Source of the DNA: Atrichornis clamosus
Lineage: Eukaryota; Chordata; Aves; Passeriformes; Menuridae
Assembly (NCBI GenBank): GCA_013400975.1
Contig: WBMZ01000202.1
Span: forward strand, 14,865-78,864
Length of the DNA: 64,000 nt
Direction: 5' to 3'
This document shows, piece by piece, positions 61,101-63,729 of the stretch. Below the pieces are notes generated by a model. The model was not told the DNA's origin and made no database searches. It was given only the letters and a program-made list of their open reading frames with translations. Within the stretch, counting starts at the first letter, position 1. The number at the start of each line of letters is the position of its first letter. Both the position numbers and the translations under genes were made by a program.

Positions 61101-63729
61101 ACATCCCTCTCCCTGAGCTTTTCCCTGGGCAGCCAAGCCAGTCCTCTGAGACTCTTTTACCTCAATTTCTGCAAAGCACTGGCCTGCAAACACGTGTCCC
61201 CCATCCTCCACCACATACTGGATCAGCTTCCCAGCGGAAGGCGAGCGCAGGATAGAGGGATCATTCTCCTTTTCAAACACACAGGTCTTGTTCCCTATGG
61301 TGATGCGATACCTAGGGAAGAACAGGACAAATCACTGCAACAGAATTCCACAGGGAAGGCGTGGGAAGGGGAAAATCTGTTCCCTCCTTCCCTATTCTGC
61401 TTCAAAACAAAACTAAAGGAAAACACCTCGACCAAGTGAGAGGTGGAGATTCTACAGCATTTCAAACCCAGAAAGTTACTCTTTGTCCTCCTCAGCAGAT
61501 CCATTAATTTTCCCAGAACAGAACCCAGCAGAGGGGGCAGCAGTTCACATTCCAGACCTGGGGATTTACTGCCCTTACTGCTCTTGCAGGGAATTTTGAG
61601 GGAATGCACTGAAACAGCACAACTTGTCTCTATTTCCAAGGCAGCTGTGGAGTTTTGAGAATTTTAAAGATTTTCATGTTCTATTTTTTTGTGATTTATA
61701 ATCCCAAAAGTCACTTTTAAGGAACCAGCAGAGGAACACGGACTCCATGCAGGTGCACAGTCAGATCCTCCTTCTAACAGCAGCCAAGATCTGTTCTCCA
61801 AGTGAAGGCAACTGCTGTCTTAAAACTCACCCAAAACACGTCCAGCAAACTCTTTCTAGGAGAGAATTCCACCCCCAGCTGATCTTTTGGGAAGCATAAG
61901 GTTACAAATACACCTAATTCTGGCCATGCCAATGCTAACTGTGAACCTGCACAGGCTGCTACCTGTCCACTTCTTCTTTCATGTAGGTGGTGTAGCTGCT
62001 GCCATCGTAGGAGAGGAGCAGCCCCCCATCACTCAGCCGGTGCACATCGACCTCCACACAGGAGCTGTTCATGATGACCACGTAGGAGTTGGGAGACTGC
62101 CTGGTCACCTGCAAATCCACAGGAATGGCAATCACCCAGTGAACTGAACACAGCACTGGGAGTGCCTCAGTAGCCACAACATGCACAGTTTTCCATGTGC
62201 TGCAATAGCGGGGGTTAGTGAAGAGGAACAGGGAAATTTGGTTTCATGTAAAAAAATGTGGGGGCACAAAGGCAAGCAGCCAAGTTGATCAGAGGGATGG
62301 AGCACCTCTCCTATGAGGAAAGGCTGAGAGAATTGGGAATGTTCAGCATGGAGGTGAGAAGCTCTGGGGTGAACTAATTGTGGCCTTCCAGTACCTGAAG
62401 GGAGCCCACAGGAAAGATGGAGAGACTTTTAATGAGAGCCTGGAGTTGTGGAGGCCGGTGGAGTGACAGGACAAGGGGGAATGGCTTCCAAGTGACAGAG
62501 GGCAGATTTAGATTGGGTATTAGGAGGAAATTCTTCCCTGTGAGGGTGGCGAGGCCCTGGCACAGGGTGCCCAGAGAAGCTGTGGCTGCCCCATCCCTCG
62601 AATTGTCCAAGGCCAGGTTGGACAGGGCTTGGAGCACCCTGGGATAGGGGAAGGTGTCCCTGCCCATGGCAGGGGGTGGGATGAGATGATTTTTAAGGTC
62701 CCTTCCAACCCCAACCATTCTGGGATTCTGTGACACAGCAGTCAAGAGATGCCAGAAGTGATGCTGTCCATGAATGTTGATTTAATCCTCTCACACTCAG
62801 GCACTGATTGTAGACGTTTGATTGTGCAATCACAGACCACTTCTCCACCCTGATCTATGACAAGTCACAGTCGTGTACTAAAACTGCTTAATGGAGGAGA
62901 TAATCTGGGGGGGGAATCAGAGAGATTGTCTCACAGGGAAAGCAACAGGCGCTCTCCCTGGAGAGAGGGATCCTATCCCAGCCTCTGCCCCAGAGCTCCT
63001 GTTTGAAGCTGGGTAAGCCCTTAAAGAACACCTCAGCTGCTGCTCAGTGCCTCTATTCCTCACCAAAGAAAAATCCAGGGGTGTAGAATTCTCCCAGTTG
63101 CAAAAATCAGCCCATGATCTTGTCATTAAAAACTTCACCATCACAAACTTGCCCAAGGAAGCTAATAAAGATTGTACAGGCAAACTGAAGTCTAGTATTT
63201 CTAACTTTCCTATGTTTGGTTTTGCAACACAGGGTTTTGCATGTAGCAAAGAAAAAGCAACACTAGAGGCAAAAATTGCTACAAGTTCTGTCATGTTGAT
63301 GGTTCAAAACCTCAGCAGATTAGACCTGCACATTCAGAAAAATCAGTTGGAAGTTTTGGTCAAGTTGTAGCAGTCTTTGCCTACAACAAAGTAATTTTCA
63401 CCCTACTGAGAGCATTTCTTGACTCCGAGAGGTTGAAATGTTTACAGAGACATTGCAAGGGAGGGACACGACGGGGTGTTACGGTAAAGGAGGCTGTGCT
63501 GATTTCTTCACCCACTGAAGCACAGAAAATAAACCCTGCTCAGAGGTAAATCCCACAGTTACACCAGTTGCGGAGACAGAGGCAGAGCAGCACACACAGC
63601 CATGGGCAGCCCTGGCAGGAGGGGCTTCACACAGTTCCACACTGTACCTTCAGCACGTACTTCCGCCCCTCGTAGATGAGCTCCACGTCCACAGTGTTGA
63701 GCAGGGTGTGAGCAGGCAGGACCTGGCCC
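1001..63729 (-). CDS. ACACA: ACACA, acetyl-CoA carboxylase 1 (interior of gene, 34 coding exons)
   Basis: ACC1 is the cytosolic, biotin-dependent multidomain enzyme that carboxylates acetyl-CoA to malonyl-CoA, the committed step of fatty acid synthesis. Thirty-four exons on the minus strand were placed one by one; every junction has an AG acceptor and a GT donor (one GC), and all phases join to give 1,397 uninterrupted codons. The product covers the end of the BT domain, the BCCP domain (biotinyl Lys in EVMKM), the central region and most of the carboxyltransferase. It is called ACACA rather than ACACB because diagnostic stretches such as [25 protein letters not shown] and DDFEG match ACC1 as I recall it. 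The N-terminal biotin carboxylase exons lie beyond 64,000 and the final exons (starting DMYDQ in other species) below position 1. The gene looks intact, with no frameshift or stop. The phosphosite region and a microexon suggest regulation by kinases and alternative splicing. Confidence 0.97.
1777..1873 (-). CDS. ACACA: ACACA exon 33: carboxyltransferase C-lobe
   Basis: A 97-nt exon, [20 protein letters not shown] to ANLDSEAK (human about 1977-2009). [11 protein letters not shown] is a core strand of the crotonase-like C-lobe. Donor GTGGGT, acceptor TTGCAG. The 1,924-bp intron upstream (1,874-3,797) holds two minus-strand CR1 pieces and a short CG-rich spot near 2,880-2,920. The 640-bp intron downstream (1,137-1,776) is plain. 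Confidence 0.97.
2181..2535 (-). mobile_element. CR1 LINE 3' fragment
   Basis: A copy of about 355 bp, read on the minus strand, starting at the AATCACAGAATCACAGAAT tail and including the reverse of the CTGCCCATGGCAGGG block and TTCTTCCTAATATCCAATC. It is truncated at its 5' end, as is usual for CR1. Confidence 0.9.
3602..3668 (-). mobile_element. CR1 LINE 3' tail fragment
   Basis: A short tail, GGTTGGGTTGGAAGGGACCT and neighbouring bases, in minus orientation. Only the last 65 bp or so of CR1 remains. Confidence 0.8.
3798..3894 (-). CDS. ACACA: ACACA exon 32: carboxyltransferase C-lobe, acceptor duplicated
   Basis: A 97-nt exon: two bases complete an Asn codon, then [20 protein letters not shown] to VVVGRA plus two bases of Arg (human about 1945-1977). 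Donor GTGAGT, acceptor CTTTAG. Its first 25 bases and 131 bases of upstream intron are repeated in tandem immediately upstream, giving a second CTTTAG acceptor at 4,051-4,056. I chose the acceptor next to 3,894 because the copy runs into an in-frame TAA. Confidence 0.96.
3870..4181. repeat. 156-bp tandem duplication across exon 32 acceptor
   Basis: Units 3,870-4,025 and 4,026-4,181 repeat with a period of exactly 156. They differ at only two bases (3,888 and 3,891 against 4,044 and 4,047), and both differences lie in the exonic part. Each unit holds a CTTTAG acceptor on the minus strand plus the first 25 bases of exon 32. Confidence 0.95.
4895..5170. promoter_or_regulatory. Candidate intronic enhancer (GATA-like motifs)
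   Basis: Holds several GATA-type sites (TTATCTC... GAGATATCTG, ACTTATCACAG) and a repeated GCTTTAACTT motif, in repeat-free sequence mixing AT-rich and CpG-bearing parts. It lies 0.8-1.0 kb upstream in position from exon 32, within intron 31-32. Confidence 0.3.
5400..5560. repeat. AT-rich low-complexity tract
   Basis: Repeated TATAAATATTATTAT-like units (for example around 5,485-5,530) in intron 31-32. Confidence 0.8.
5650..5770 (-). CDS. ACACA: ACACA exon 31: N-lobe to C-lobe linker of carboxyltransferase
   Basis: A 121-nt exon, [20 protein letters not shown] to LAGRPNP plus one base of the next codon (human about 1905-1945). The donor is AA|GTACGG, weak on the exon side. Acceptor CCTTAG. 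The 1,755-bp intron that follows (3,895-5,649) includes a motif-dense AT-rich stretch (4,895-5,170), AT-rich low-complexity sequence (5,400-5,560) and a 156-bp tandem duplication that overlaps exon 32. Confidence 0.97.
5882..6025 (-). CDS. ACACA: ACACA exon 30: carboxyltransferase
   Basis: A 144-nt phase-0 exon, [20 protein letters not shown] to LQWLSYMPK (human about 1857-1904). It contains the [15 protein letters not shown] stretch; His replaces human Cys. Donor GTAATT; acceptor TTCCCAAG. It is only 111 bp from exon 31. Confidence 0.98.
6226..6451 (+). mobile_element. CR1 LINE 3' fragment
   Basis: A plus-strand copy of about 225 bp, from GGGTTAGATG through TTCCCTGTGAGGGTGG to CTTCCAACCCAAACCATTC. 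It lies 200 bp from exon 30, inside the intron. Confidence 0.9.
7846..7984 (-). mobile_element. CR1 LINE fragment with internal deletion
   Basis: Minus-strand tail (AATCCCAGAATGGCCAGGGT, GGGAAGGGACCTTAA) joined directly to a more 5' CR1 segment (CTTGTCCAACCTGAACCTCC to TCCTGTCATTTGTTCCCTGG). The middle of the 3' end is missing. Confidence 0.75.
11488..11506. repeat. Poly-A run
   Basis: About 19 consecutive A, without an attached retroposed gene that I can recognise. Confidence 0.9.
11911..12072 (+). mobile_element. CR1 LINE 3' fragment
   Basis: A plus-strand copy from AGAGAAGCTGTGGCTGCCCC to CCAACCCAAACCGTTCCAG, about 160 bp. Confidence 0.9.
12800..13300. promoter_or_regulatory. Candidate regulatory stretch with octamer
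   Basis: Contains a perfect octamer ATGCAAAT at 12,872-12,879, a CATTTGCATTTC close to a second octamer near 13,206, and CATTATCATTATTTCAATTT. An A15T12 run interrupts it. The call is based on motifs only. Confidence 0.28.
13069..13095. repeat. A15T12 homopolymer palindrome
   Basis: Fifteen A followed directly by twelve T. It can fold on itself and is prone to length variation. Confidence 0.95.
13400..13660. promoter_or_regulatory. CpG-rich patch in intron 29-30
   Basis: GCGCGGGCGCCGTCCCCGCC and CCGCGGCACCGGCGGCACG mark a CG-rich interval of about 260 bases in an otherwise CpG-poor intron. No core promoter element stands out. Confidence 0.3.
16017..16062 (+). mobile_element. CR1 LINE 3' tail fragment
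   Basis: About 45 bp of plus-strand tail (CGTCCTTCCAACCCAAACCA). It is minimal and lies just below exon 29. Confidence 0.65.
16117..16227 (-). CDS. ACACA: ACACA exon 29: carboxyltransferase, CoA-binding Arg
   Basis: A 111-nt phase-0 exon, [20 protein letters not shown] to LTGCGALNK (human about 1820-1856). The Arg in VTCR falls on human Arg1823, annotated as an acetyl-CoA contact. GCGALNK has Cys where human has Ala. Donor GTAAGT, acceptor TTCCAG. A CR1 tail fragment (16,017-16,062) sits 54 bp downstream in the intron. Confidence 0.97.
16677..16797 (-). CDS. ACACA: ACACA exon 28: carboxyltransferase N-lobe
   Basis: A 121-nt exon, [20 protein letters not shown] to VITISL (human about 1779-1819), including the glycine-rich [12 protein letters not shown]. 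It differs from human in EDGLGV and YESVI. Donor GTAATC, acceptor CCTCAG. The 449-bp intron that follows (16,228-16,676) is plain. Confidence 0.97.
17847..17944 (-). CDS. ACACA: ACACA exon 27: carboxyltransferase N-lobe
   Basis: A 98-nt exon, [20 protein letters not shown] to HVEENGES plus two bases of a split Arg (human about 1747-1779). Donor GTAGGG, acceptor CTGCAG. The 1,049-bp intron that follows (16,798-17,846) has no recognised repeat. Confidence 0.97.
18160..18232 (-). mobile_element. CR1 LINE 3' tail fragment
   Basis: Minus-strand tail, GAATGGTTTGGGTTGGAAGG and the following bases. An internal deletion then joins TTGGCCTTGAGCACTTCCAG. Confidence 0.8.
18369..18638 (-). CDS. ACACA: ACACA exon 26: carboxyltransferase N-lobe core (SGARIG)
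   Basis: A 270-nt phase-0 exon, the largest here, [20 protein letters not shown] to [11 protein letters not shown] (90 residues, human about 1657-1746). It holds IVIGNDITY and the [13 protein letters not shown] motif; the Arg of SGARIG probably corresponds to yeast Arg1731, implicated in handling the carboxyl group. Lys replaces human Val in AWVDPEDPYK. Donor GTAAAG, acceptor TTGCAG. The 424-bp intron that follows (17,945-18,368) has a CR1 tail. Confidence 0.98.
19350..19760. promoter_or_regulatory. Candidate intronic enhancer (motif-dense, repeat-free)
   Basis: The stretch contains a CCAAT-type CCAATCAG, AATTAATCAAAGG (TCF-like), TTTAATCC (bicoid-type homeobox) and a perfect inverted repeat TGCCATTT / AAATGGCA at 19,581-19,607 with an 11-base spacer. 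It has none of the CR1 or simple-repeat noise seen elsewhere. The call rests on composition only; conservation is not shown. Confidence 0.35.
21190..21960. promoter_or_regulatory. Candidate intronic enhancer with paired palindromes
   Basis: Contains TTAATTAG and AGCTAATC homeobox-type sites, ATCGAT, and two perfect inverted repeats: CTTAATG/CATTAAG at 21,759-21,776 and TTGACAC/GTGTCAA at 21,827-21,843. A CG-rich near-direct repeat of GCGCTCGT lies between them. No repeat element covers it. The function is inferred from composition. Confidence 0.38.
22418..22620 (-). mobile_element. CR1 LINE 3' fragment (divergent subfamily)
   Basis: Minus orientation: TCACAGAATCCCAGAATCAT tail, then CTCCAAGACCATCGATGTG and CCACCCTTTCCATGAAGAA. 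Its sequence differs from the majority CR1 type here, so it belongs to another subfamily. Confidence 0.8.
23603..23672 (+). mobile_element. CR1 LINE 3' tail fragment
   Basis: Plus-strand tail of about 70 bp, GGATGAGCTTTAAGGTCCTT and the following CCAACCCAAATCAG. Confidence 0.8.
24675..24840 (-). mobile_element. CR1 LINE 3' fragment
   Basis: Minus-strand copy of about 165 bp including CCTTCCACTATCCCAGGCTG and CATCCAACCTGGCCTTGGAC. Confidence 0.9.
26198..26344 (-). CDS. ACACA: ACACA exon 25: carboxyltransferase N-lobe, GC donor
   Basis: A 147-nt phase-0 exon, [20 protein letters not shown] to MNRLPGGNE (human about 1608-1656). The donor is AG|GCAAGT, a classic GC-AG type with perfect match at every other position. 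The phase and the known GGNE-IGMVAW junction leave no in-frame GT alternative. Acceptor CCCTAG. The 605-bp intron 26,345-26,949 upstream holds a CR1. Confidence 0.97.
26500..26690 (+). mobile_element. CR1 LINE 3' fragment
   Basis: Plus-strand copy of about 190 bp, GAGGCCCTGGCACAGGGTGC to TCCACCCCAAACCACTCC. It begins about 155 bp upstream (in transcription) of the exon 25 acceptor. Confidence 0.9.
26950..27105 (-). CDS. ACACA: ACACA exon 24: start of carboxyltransferase domain
   Basis: A 156-nt phase-0 exon, [20 protein letters not shown] to YDIPEMFRQ (52 residues, human about 1556-1607). It enters the carboxyltransferase N-lobe, which begins near residue 1576 in human ACC1. Donor GTGAGT, acceptor CTGCAG. 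The intron upstream (27,106-29,587) contains a CpG-rich patch and, near its far end, a CR1. Confidence 0.98.
27167..27219. repeat. Short direct repeat near exon 24 acceptor
   Basis: TACAAAAGCTGATCCAGCT occurs at 27,167 and 27,201, a 34-base spacing, about 60-115 bases upstream of the exon 24 acceptor in the transcript. Confidence 0.85.
27330..27580. promoter_or_regulatory. CpG-rich patch in intron 23-24
   Basis: CpG pairs occur roughly every 10 bases over about 250 bases, in contrast to the CpG-poor flanks. On the minus strand a CCATAAATAACGG TATA/CArG-like box (27,525-27,537) lies within it. It could be an unmethylated intronic CpG island or an internal promoter reading toward exon 24. Confidence 0.35.
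29408..29518 (+). mobile_element. CR1 LINE 3' fragment
   Basis: Plus-strand copy of about 110 bp from GGGGCTCAGAGCAACCTGGG to the TCCTGTGATTA end. It ends about 70 bp below exon 23. Confidence 0.88.
29588..29791 (-). CDS. ACACA: ACACA exon 23: end of central region
   Basis: A 204-nt phase-0 exon, [20 protein letters not shown] to EVTDSRTGQ (68 residues, human about 1488-1555), just ahead of the carboxyltransferase domain. Donor GTACGT, acceptor TTGCAG. Same-direction CR1 fragments lie about 50-70 bp away on both sides. Confidence 0.98.
29838..29925 (+). mobile_element. CR1 LINE 3' tail fragment
   Basis: Plus-strand tail of about 85 bp (CCAGGGGGTGGAATGAGATG to CCAACCCAAACCATTCC). It lies 46 bp above exon 23. 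Confidence 0.88.
30140..30250 (-). mobile_element. CR1 LINE 3' fragment
   Basis: Minus orientation, GGAATCACAGAATTGTTAGT then GAAAAGACCTTGGAGATCAT; a subfamily similar to the copy at 22,418. The far edge is uncertain. Confidence 0.75.
31172..31415 (+). mobile_element. CR1 LINE 3' fragment
   Basis: Plus-strand copy of about 245 bp with a small internal duplication of the CCCACCCAAACCAC tail and a deletion of the CTGCCCATGGCAGGG block. It ends 73 bp below exon 22. Confidence 0.9.
31489..31644 (-). CDS. ACACA: ACACA exon 22: central region
   Basis: A 156-nt phase-0 exon, [20 protein letters not shown] to PTVIMDPSK (human about 1436-1487). Ile replaces human Asn in NNTNVRT. Donor GTGGGA, acceptor TGGCAG. 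The 1,697-bp intron that follows (29,792-31,488) holds three CR1 pieces: 29,838-29,925, 30,140-30,250 and 31,172-31,415, the last ending 73 bp below this exon. Confidence 0.98.
32120..32335 (-). CDS. ACACA: ACACA exon 21: central region
   Basis: A 216-nt phase-0 exon, [20 protein letters not shown] to [10 protein letters not shown] (72 residues, human about 1364-1435). It is very close to human throughout. Donor GTGAGT, acceptor TGGCAG. The 475-bp intron that follows (31,645-32,119) is plain. Confidence 0.98.
32709..32750 (-). CDS. ACACA: ACACA exon 20: short central-region exon
   Basis: A 42-nt phase-0 exon encoding [14 protein letters not shown], the same as human as I recall it. Donor GTGTGT, acceptor AAACAG. 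The next intron is 373 bp (32,336-32,708) and plain. Confidence 0.96.
35459..35503 (-). CDS. ACACA: ACACA exon 19: short central-region exon
   Basis: A 45-nt phase-0 exon encoding [15 protein letters not shown]. Donor GTAAGT is perfect and the acceptor is TTGTAAG. It is 308 bp from exon 18. Gln replaces the first human Arg in VDRRF. The 2,708-bp intron that follows (32,751-35,458) is unique, AT-rich sequence without CR1. Confidence 0.96.
35812..35868 (-). CDS. ACACA: ACACA exon 18: short central-region exon
   Basis: A 57-nt phase-0 exon of 19 codons, [19 protein letters not shown]. Acceptor TTCCAG follows a T-rich tract and the donor is GTATTT, which is weak. It is the first of three short exons that are all multiples of three. 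It starts with no Met and is short, so a simple reading-frame search misses it. Confidence 0.96.
36367..36680 (+). mobile_element. CR1 LINE 3' fragment
   Basis: Plus-strand copy of about 310 bp that begins further 5' than most (CCTTCCAGTACTTTAGGGGG) and runs to ACCCTGAGATTCCAAGATTC. Confidence 0.9.
38337..38444 (-). CDS. ACACA: ACACA exon 17: central region
   Basis: A 108-nt phase-0 exon, [20 protein letters not shown] to EFTQSK (human about 1280-1315). The start differs from human VPRDE: acceptor TTGCAG is followed directly by AGT GCC CGG, giving Ser-Ala-Arg. Donor GTAAGC. The 1,235-bp intron 38,445-39,679 upstream shows no repeats. The 2,468-bp intron downstream (35,869-38,336) has one CR1. 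Confidence 0.95.
39680..39776 (-). CDS. ACACA: ACACA exon 16: phosphosite exon with BRCA1-type SPTF motif
   Basis: A 97-nt exon, [20 protein letters not shown] to LYDEDK. The two Ser-Pro sites are equivalent to human Ser1259 and Ser1263. Phospho-Ser1263 in the PQSPTF context binds the BRCA1 BRCT repeats in human cells, an interaction reported to protect ACC1 from dephosphorylation. Cys replaces the human Ser before Asp-Ser. Donor GTAGGG, acceptor TCCCAG. The 524-bp intron 39,777-40,300 lies upstream of it and is plain. Confidence 0.97.
40301..40444 (-). CDS. ACACA: ACACA exon 15: phosphosite exon (RMSFS)
   Basis: A 144-nt exon that opens by completing an Arg codon, then [12 protein letters not shown], and ends FRTFEDFV plus two bases of Arg. 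The first Ser is human Ser1201 (rat Ser1200), a known site for cAMP-dependent kinase in ACC1. The upstream junction always places Asn-Arg before Met-Ser, whether or not exon 14 is used. Donor GTGTGT, acceptor GTTTAG. The 2,228-bp intron 40,445-42,672 lies between exons 14 and 15 and holds no recognised repeat; about 40,740-41,120 and 41,820-42,120 are AT-rich unique sequence. Confidence 0.97.
42673..42696 (-). CDS. ACACA: ACACA exon 14: 24-nt microexon upstream of Ser1201-equivalent
   Basis: Twenty-four bases between acceptor TTACAG and donor GTACGG encode GNIPTLN and complete the flanking Arg codons. Length and phase are exact (1 + 21 + 2 bases), so inclusion or skipping keeps the frame. The intron just upstream has a good branch sequence (TGACTAAC about 25 bases from the acceptor) but a poor pyrimidine tract. 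The donors on both sides are weak. Mammalian ACC1 is known to include or skip an equivalent 8-residue segment just before Ser1200/1201, which affects phosphorylation there. The residues are as in the human protein as I recall it. Confidence 0.95.
44565..44952 (+). mobile_element. CR1 LINE 3' fragment, longer copy
   Basis: Plus-strand copy of about 390 bp including CACCTGGAGCACTGC, TGGAGCAGGTCCAGGGGAGG and the full 3' region. The final tail repeat is missing, replaced by unrelated C-rich sequence. Confidence 0.9.
46400..46520 (+). mobile_element. CR1 LINE 3' fragment
   Basis: Plus-strand copy of about 120 bp (GGATGGGGCTTGGAGCAGCC to CCAGCCCAGGCCGTTCTG). Confidence 0.88.
49529..49618 (+). mobile_element. 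CR1 LINE 3' tail fragment
   Basis: Plus-strand tail of about 90 bp, GGTGAGCTTTAAGGCCCTCC to the CTGATTCTGTGATTCTC end, which retains the typical terminal repeat. Confidence 0.88.
50283..50401 (-). CDS. ACACA: ACACA exon 13: exon before the microexon
   Basis: A 119-nt exon, [20 protein letters not shown] to FMLPTSHPN plus the first two bases (AG) of an Arg codon. The donor is weak (AG|GTCAGA). The next intron is 7.6 kb long and leads to a 24-nt exon, which can be skipped without changing the frame because both exons end AAC AG. Acceptor CCCCAG. Confidence 0.97.
50820..50909 (-). CDS. ACACA: ACACA exon 12: central region
   Basis: A 90-nt phase-0 exon of 30 codons, [20 protein letters not shown] to MAALE (human about 1122-1151). 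Donor GTAAGT (perfect), acceptor TTCTAG. It is easy to miss because it does not start with Met in any frame. The 418-bp intron that follows (50,402-50,819) is plain. Confidence 0.97.
51063..51445 (-). mobile_element. CR1 LINE 3' fragment with N and duplicated segment
   Basis: Minus orientation from the AATCACAGAATATCTCAAGT tail to beyond CTTTTCCTAATATCCAATCT. The segment 51,084-51,172 is repeated at 51,174-51,257 with a 5-bp deletion, and the N at 51,173 lies exactly between them. This points to an assembly fault and not to a real duplication. Confidence 0.85.
51598..51711 (-). CDS. ACACA: ACACA exon 11: central region
   Basis: A 114-nt phase-0 exon, [20 protein letters not shown] to HQFCIENLQ (human about 1084-1121), identical to human as far as I recall. 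Donor GTACCT, acceptor TCCCAG. The 688-bp intron that follows (50,910-51,597) contains a minus-strand CR1 interrupted by an N and a local duplication. Confidence 0.97.
53180..53293 (-). CDS. ACACA: ACACA exon 10: central region
   Basis: A 114-nt phase-0 exon, [20 protein letters not shown] to KVALRARQ (human about 1046-1083), with one Ile for Leu change from the human sequence. Donor GTGAGG, acceptor CCCCAG. The 1,468-bp intron that follows (51,712-53,179) shows no repeat or gene. Confidence 0.97.
56176..56285 (+). repeat. Purine microsatellite (GAAA/GGAAA)n beside exon 9
   Basis: Imperfect GAAA, GGAAA and GAGAAA units run for about 110 bases. In the transcript this is a CU-rich tract starting 11 bases after the exon 9 donor. 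Confidence 0.9.
56296..56420 (-). CDS. ACACA: ACACA exon 9: central region
   Basis: A 125-nt exon, [20 protein letters not shown] through [11 protein letters not shown] (human about 1004-1045). The donor is ATT|GTAAGT, so it has a weak exonic side but a perfect intronic side. The intron that follows (53,294-56,295) begins with about 110 bases of CTTT/CCTTT repeat only 11 bases after the splice site. The rest of that intron has no CR1; 53,760-54,330 is A/C-rich and featureless. Confidence 0.97.
56536..56857 (+). mobile_element. CR1 LINE 3' fragment
   Basis: Plus-strand copy of about 320 bp, from GGGACCTGAAGGGAGCTGCC through CAGGACAAGGGGAAATGGCT to CAGACCATTCTGTGATTG. It begins 116 bp above (upstream in transcription of) exon 9. 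Confidence 0.92.
58046..58134 (-). CDS. ACACA: ACACA exon 8: central region
   Basis: An 89-nt exon, [20 protein letters not shown] to VETQFQH, with split codons at both ends. The human protein has Asn where this reads His before the Gly. Donor GTGAGT, acceptor CTGCAG. The 1,625-bp intron that follows (56,421-58,045) holds a CR1 copy at its far end and no gene. Confidence 0.97.
58251..58351 (-). CDS. ACACA: ACACA exon 7: central region
   Basis: A 101-nt exon encoding [18 protein letters not shown] through SIVQLVQ plus two bases of a split Arg (human about 941-974). Donor GTGAGC, acceptor TTTCAG. It is separated from exon 8 by only 116 bp. Confidence 0.97.
58895..59083 (-). CDS. ACACA: ACACA exon 6: central region
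   Basis: A 189-nt phase-0 exon encoding [18 protein letters not shown] through [12 protein letters not shown] (63 residues, human about 878-940). A Gly replaces the Asp of human VKDW as I recall it. The donor GTGACC is weak at +4 to +6, while the acceptor CTGTAG follows a pyrimidine run. The 543-bp intron that follows (58,352-58,894) contains no recognised repeat. Confidence 0.97.
59297..59443 (-). CDS. ACACA: ACACA exon 5: start of central region
   Basis: A 147-nt phase-0 exon, [14 protein letters not shown] to [12 protein letters not shown], human about 829-877. It leaves the carrier domain and enters the helical central region, which is non-catalytic and orients the biotin carboxylase and carboxyltransferase domains in the dimer. 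Donor GTACTG, acceptor TTCCAG. The next intron is 213 bp. Confidence 0.97.
59818..59952 (-). CDS. ACACA: ACACA exon 4: biotinyl-lysine exon of BCCP domain
   Basis: A 135-nt phase-0 exon starting [14 protein letters not shown] and ending SRVQQ. The Lys in its third codon is the biotin acceptor, equivalent to human Lys786 and modified by holocarboxylase synthetase. The rest ([20 protein letters not shown]) closes the carrier fold that shuttles carboxybiotin between active sites. Donor GTGAGG, acceptor CTGCAG. The 374-bp intron that follows (59,444-59,817) is plain. Confidence 0.98.
61161..61311 (-). CDS. ACACA: ACACA exon 3: start of biotin carboxyl carrier domain
   Basis: A 151-nt exon from [17 protein letters not shown] to GQCFAEIE. 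The stretch [19 protein letters not shown] is the first half of a biotinyl/lipoyl fold. The exon ends exactly on the Glu codon before VMKM, so the biotin attachment motif is completed only by splicing to exon 4. Donor GTAAAA, acceptor CCCTAG. The following 1,208-bp intron (59,953-61,160) has no CR1 or gene that I can see. Confidence 0.97.
61963..62108 (-). CDS. ACACA: ACACA exon 2: BT domain
   Basis: A 146-nt exon that begins [13 protein letters not shown] and ends EEVDR, with the final Arg codon split after two bases. Donor is GTAGCA and acceptor TTGCAG. It forms the C-terminal part of the BT beta-barrel region just ahead of the carrier domain (human about 685-733). Asn-Ser-Ser replaces Asn-Gly-Ser of the human protein as I recall it. 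The following 651-bp intron (61,312-61,962) shows no repeats or genes. Confidence 0.97.
62270..62739 (+). mobile_element. CR1 LINE 3' fragment, longest copy
   Basis: Plus-strand copy of about 470 bp. It includes GGAGCACCTCTCCTATGAGG, GTGGCCTTCCAGTACCTGAA and the complete 3' end with CATTCTGGGATTCTGTGAC. Confidence 0.93.
63648..63729 (-). CDS. ACACA: ACACA exon 1 of window: end of BT domain
   Basis: This 82-nt exon begins with the last base of a split Arg codon, then reads [20 protein letters not shown] and ends KYVLK. Acceptor CTCCAG and donor GTACAG flank it. It corresponds to human residues of about 658-684, a beta strand segment of the BT domain that links the biotin carboxylase to the carrier domain. 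The 271 bases upstream to the window edge are intron with no exon I can recognise. The following intron (62,109-63,647) holds one long CR1 copy and otherwise nothing evident. Confidence 0.96.

Noticed and set aside
1001..63729. ACACB (ACC2) instead of ACACA
   Set aside because: The phosphosite region, the SPTF motif and the spacing of four landmark residues all agree with ACC1 numbering.
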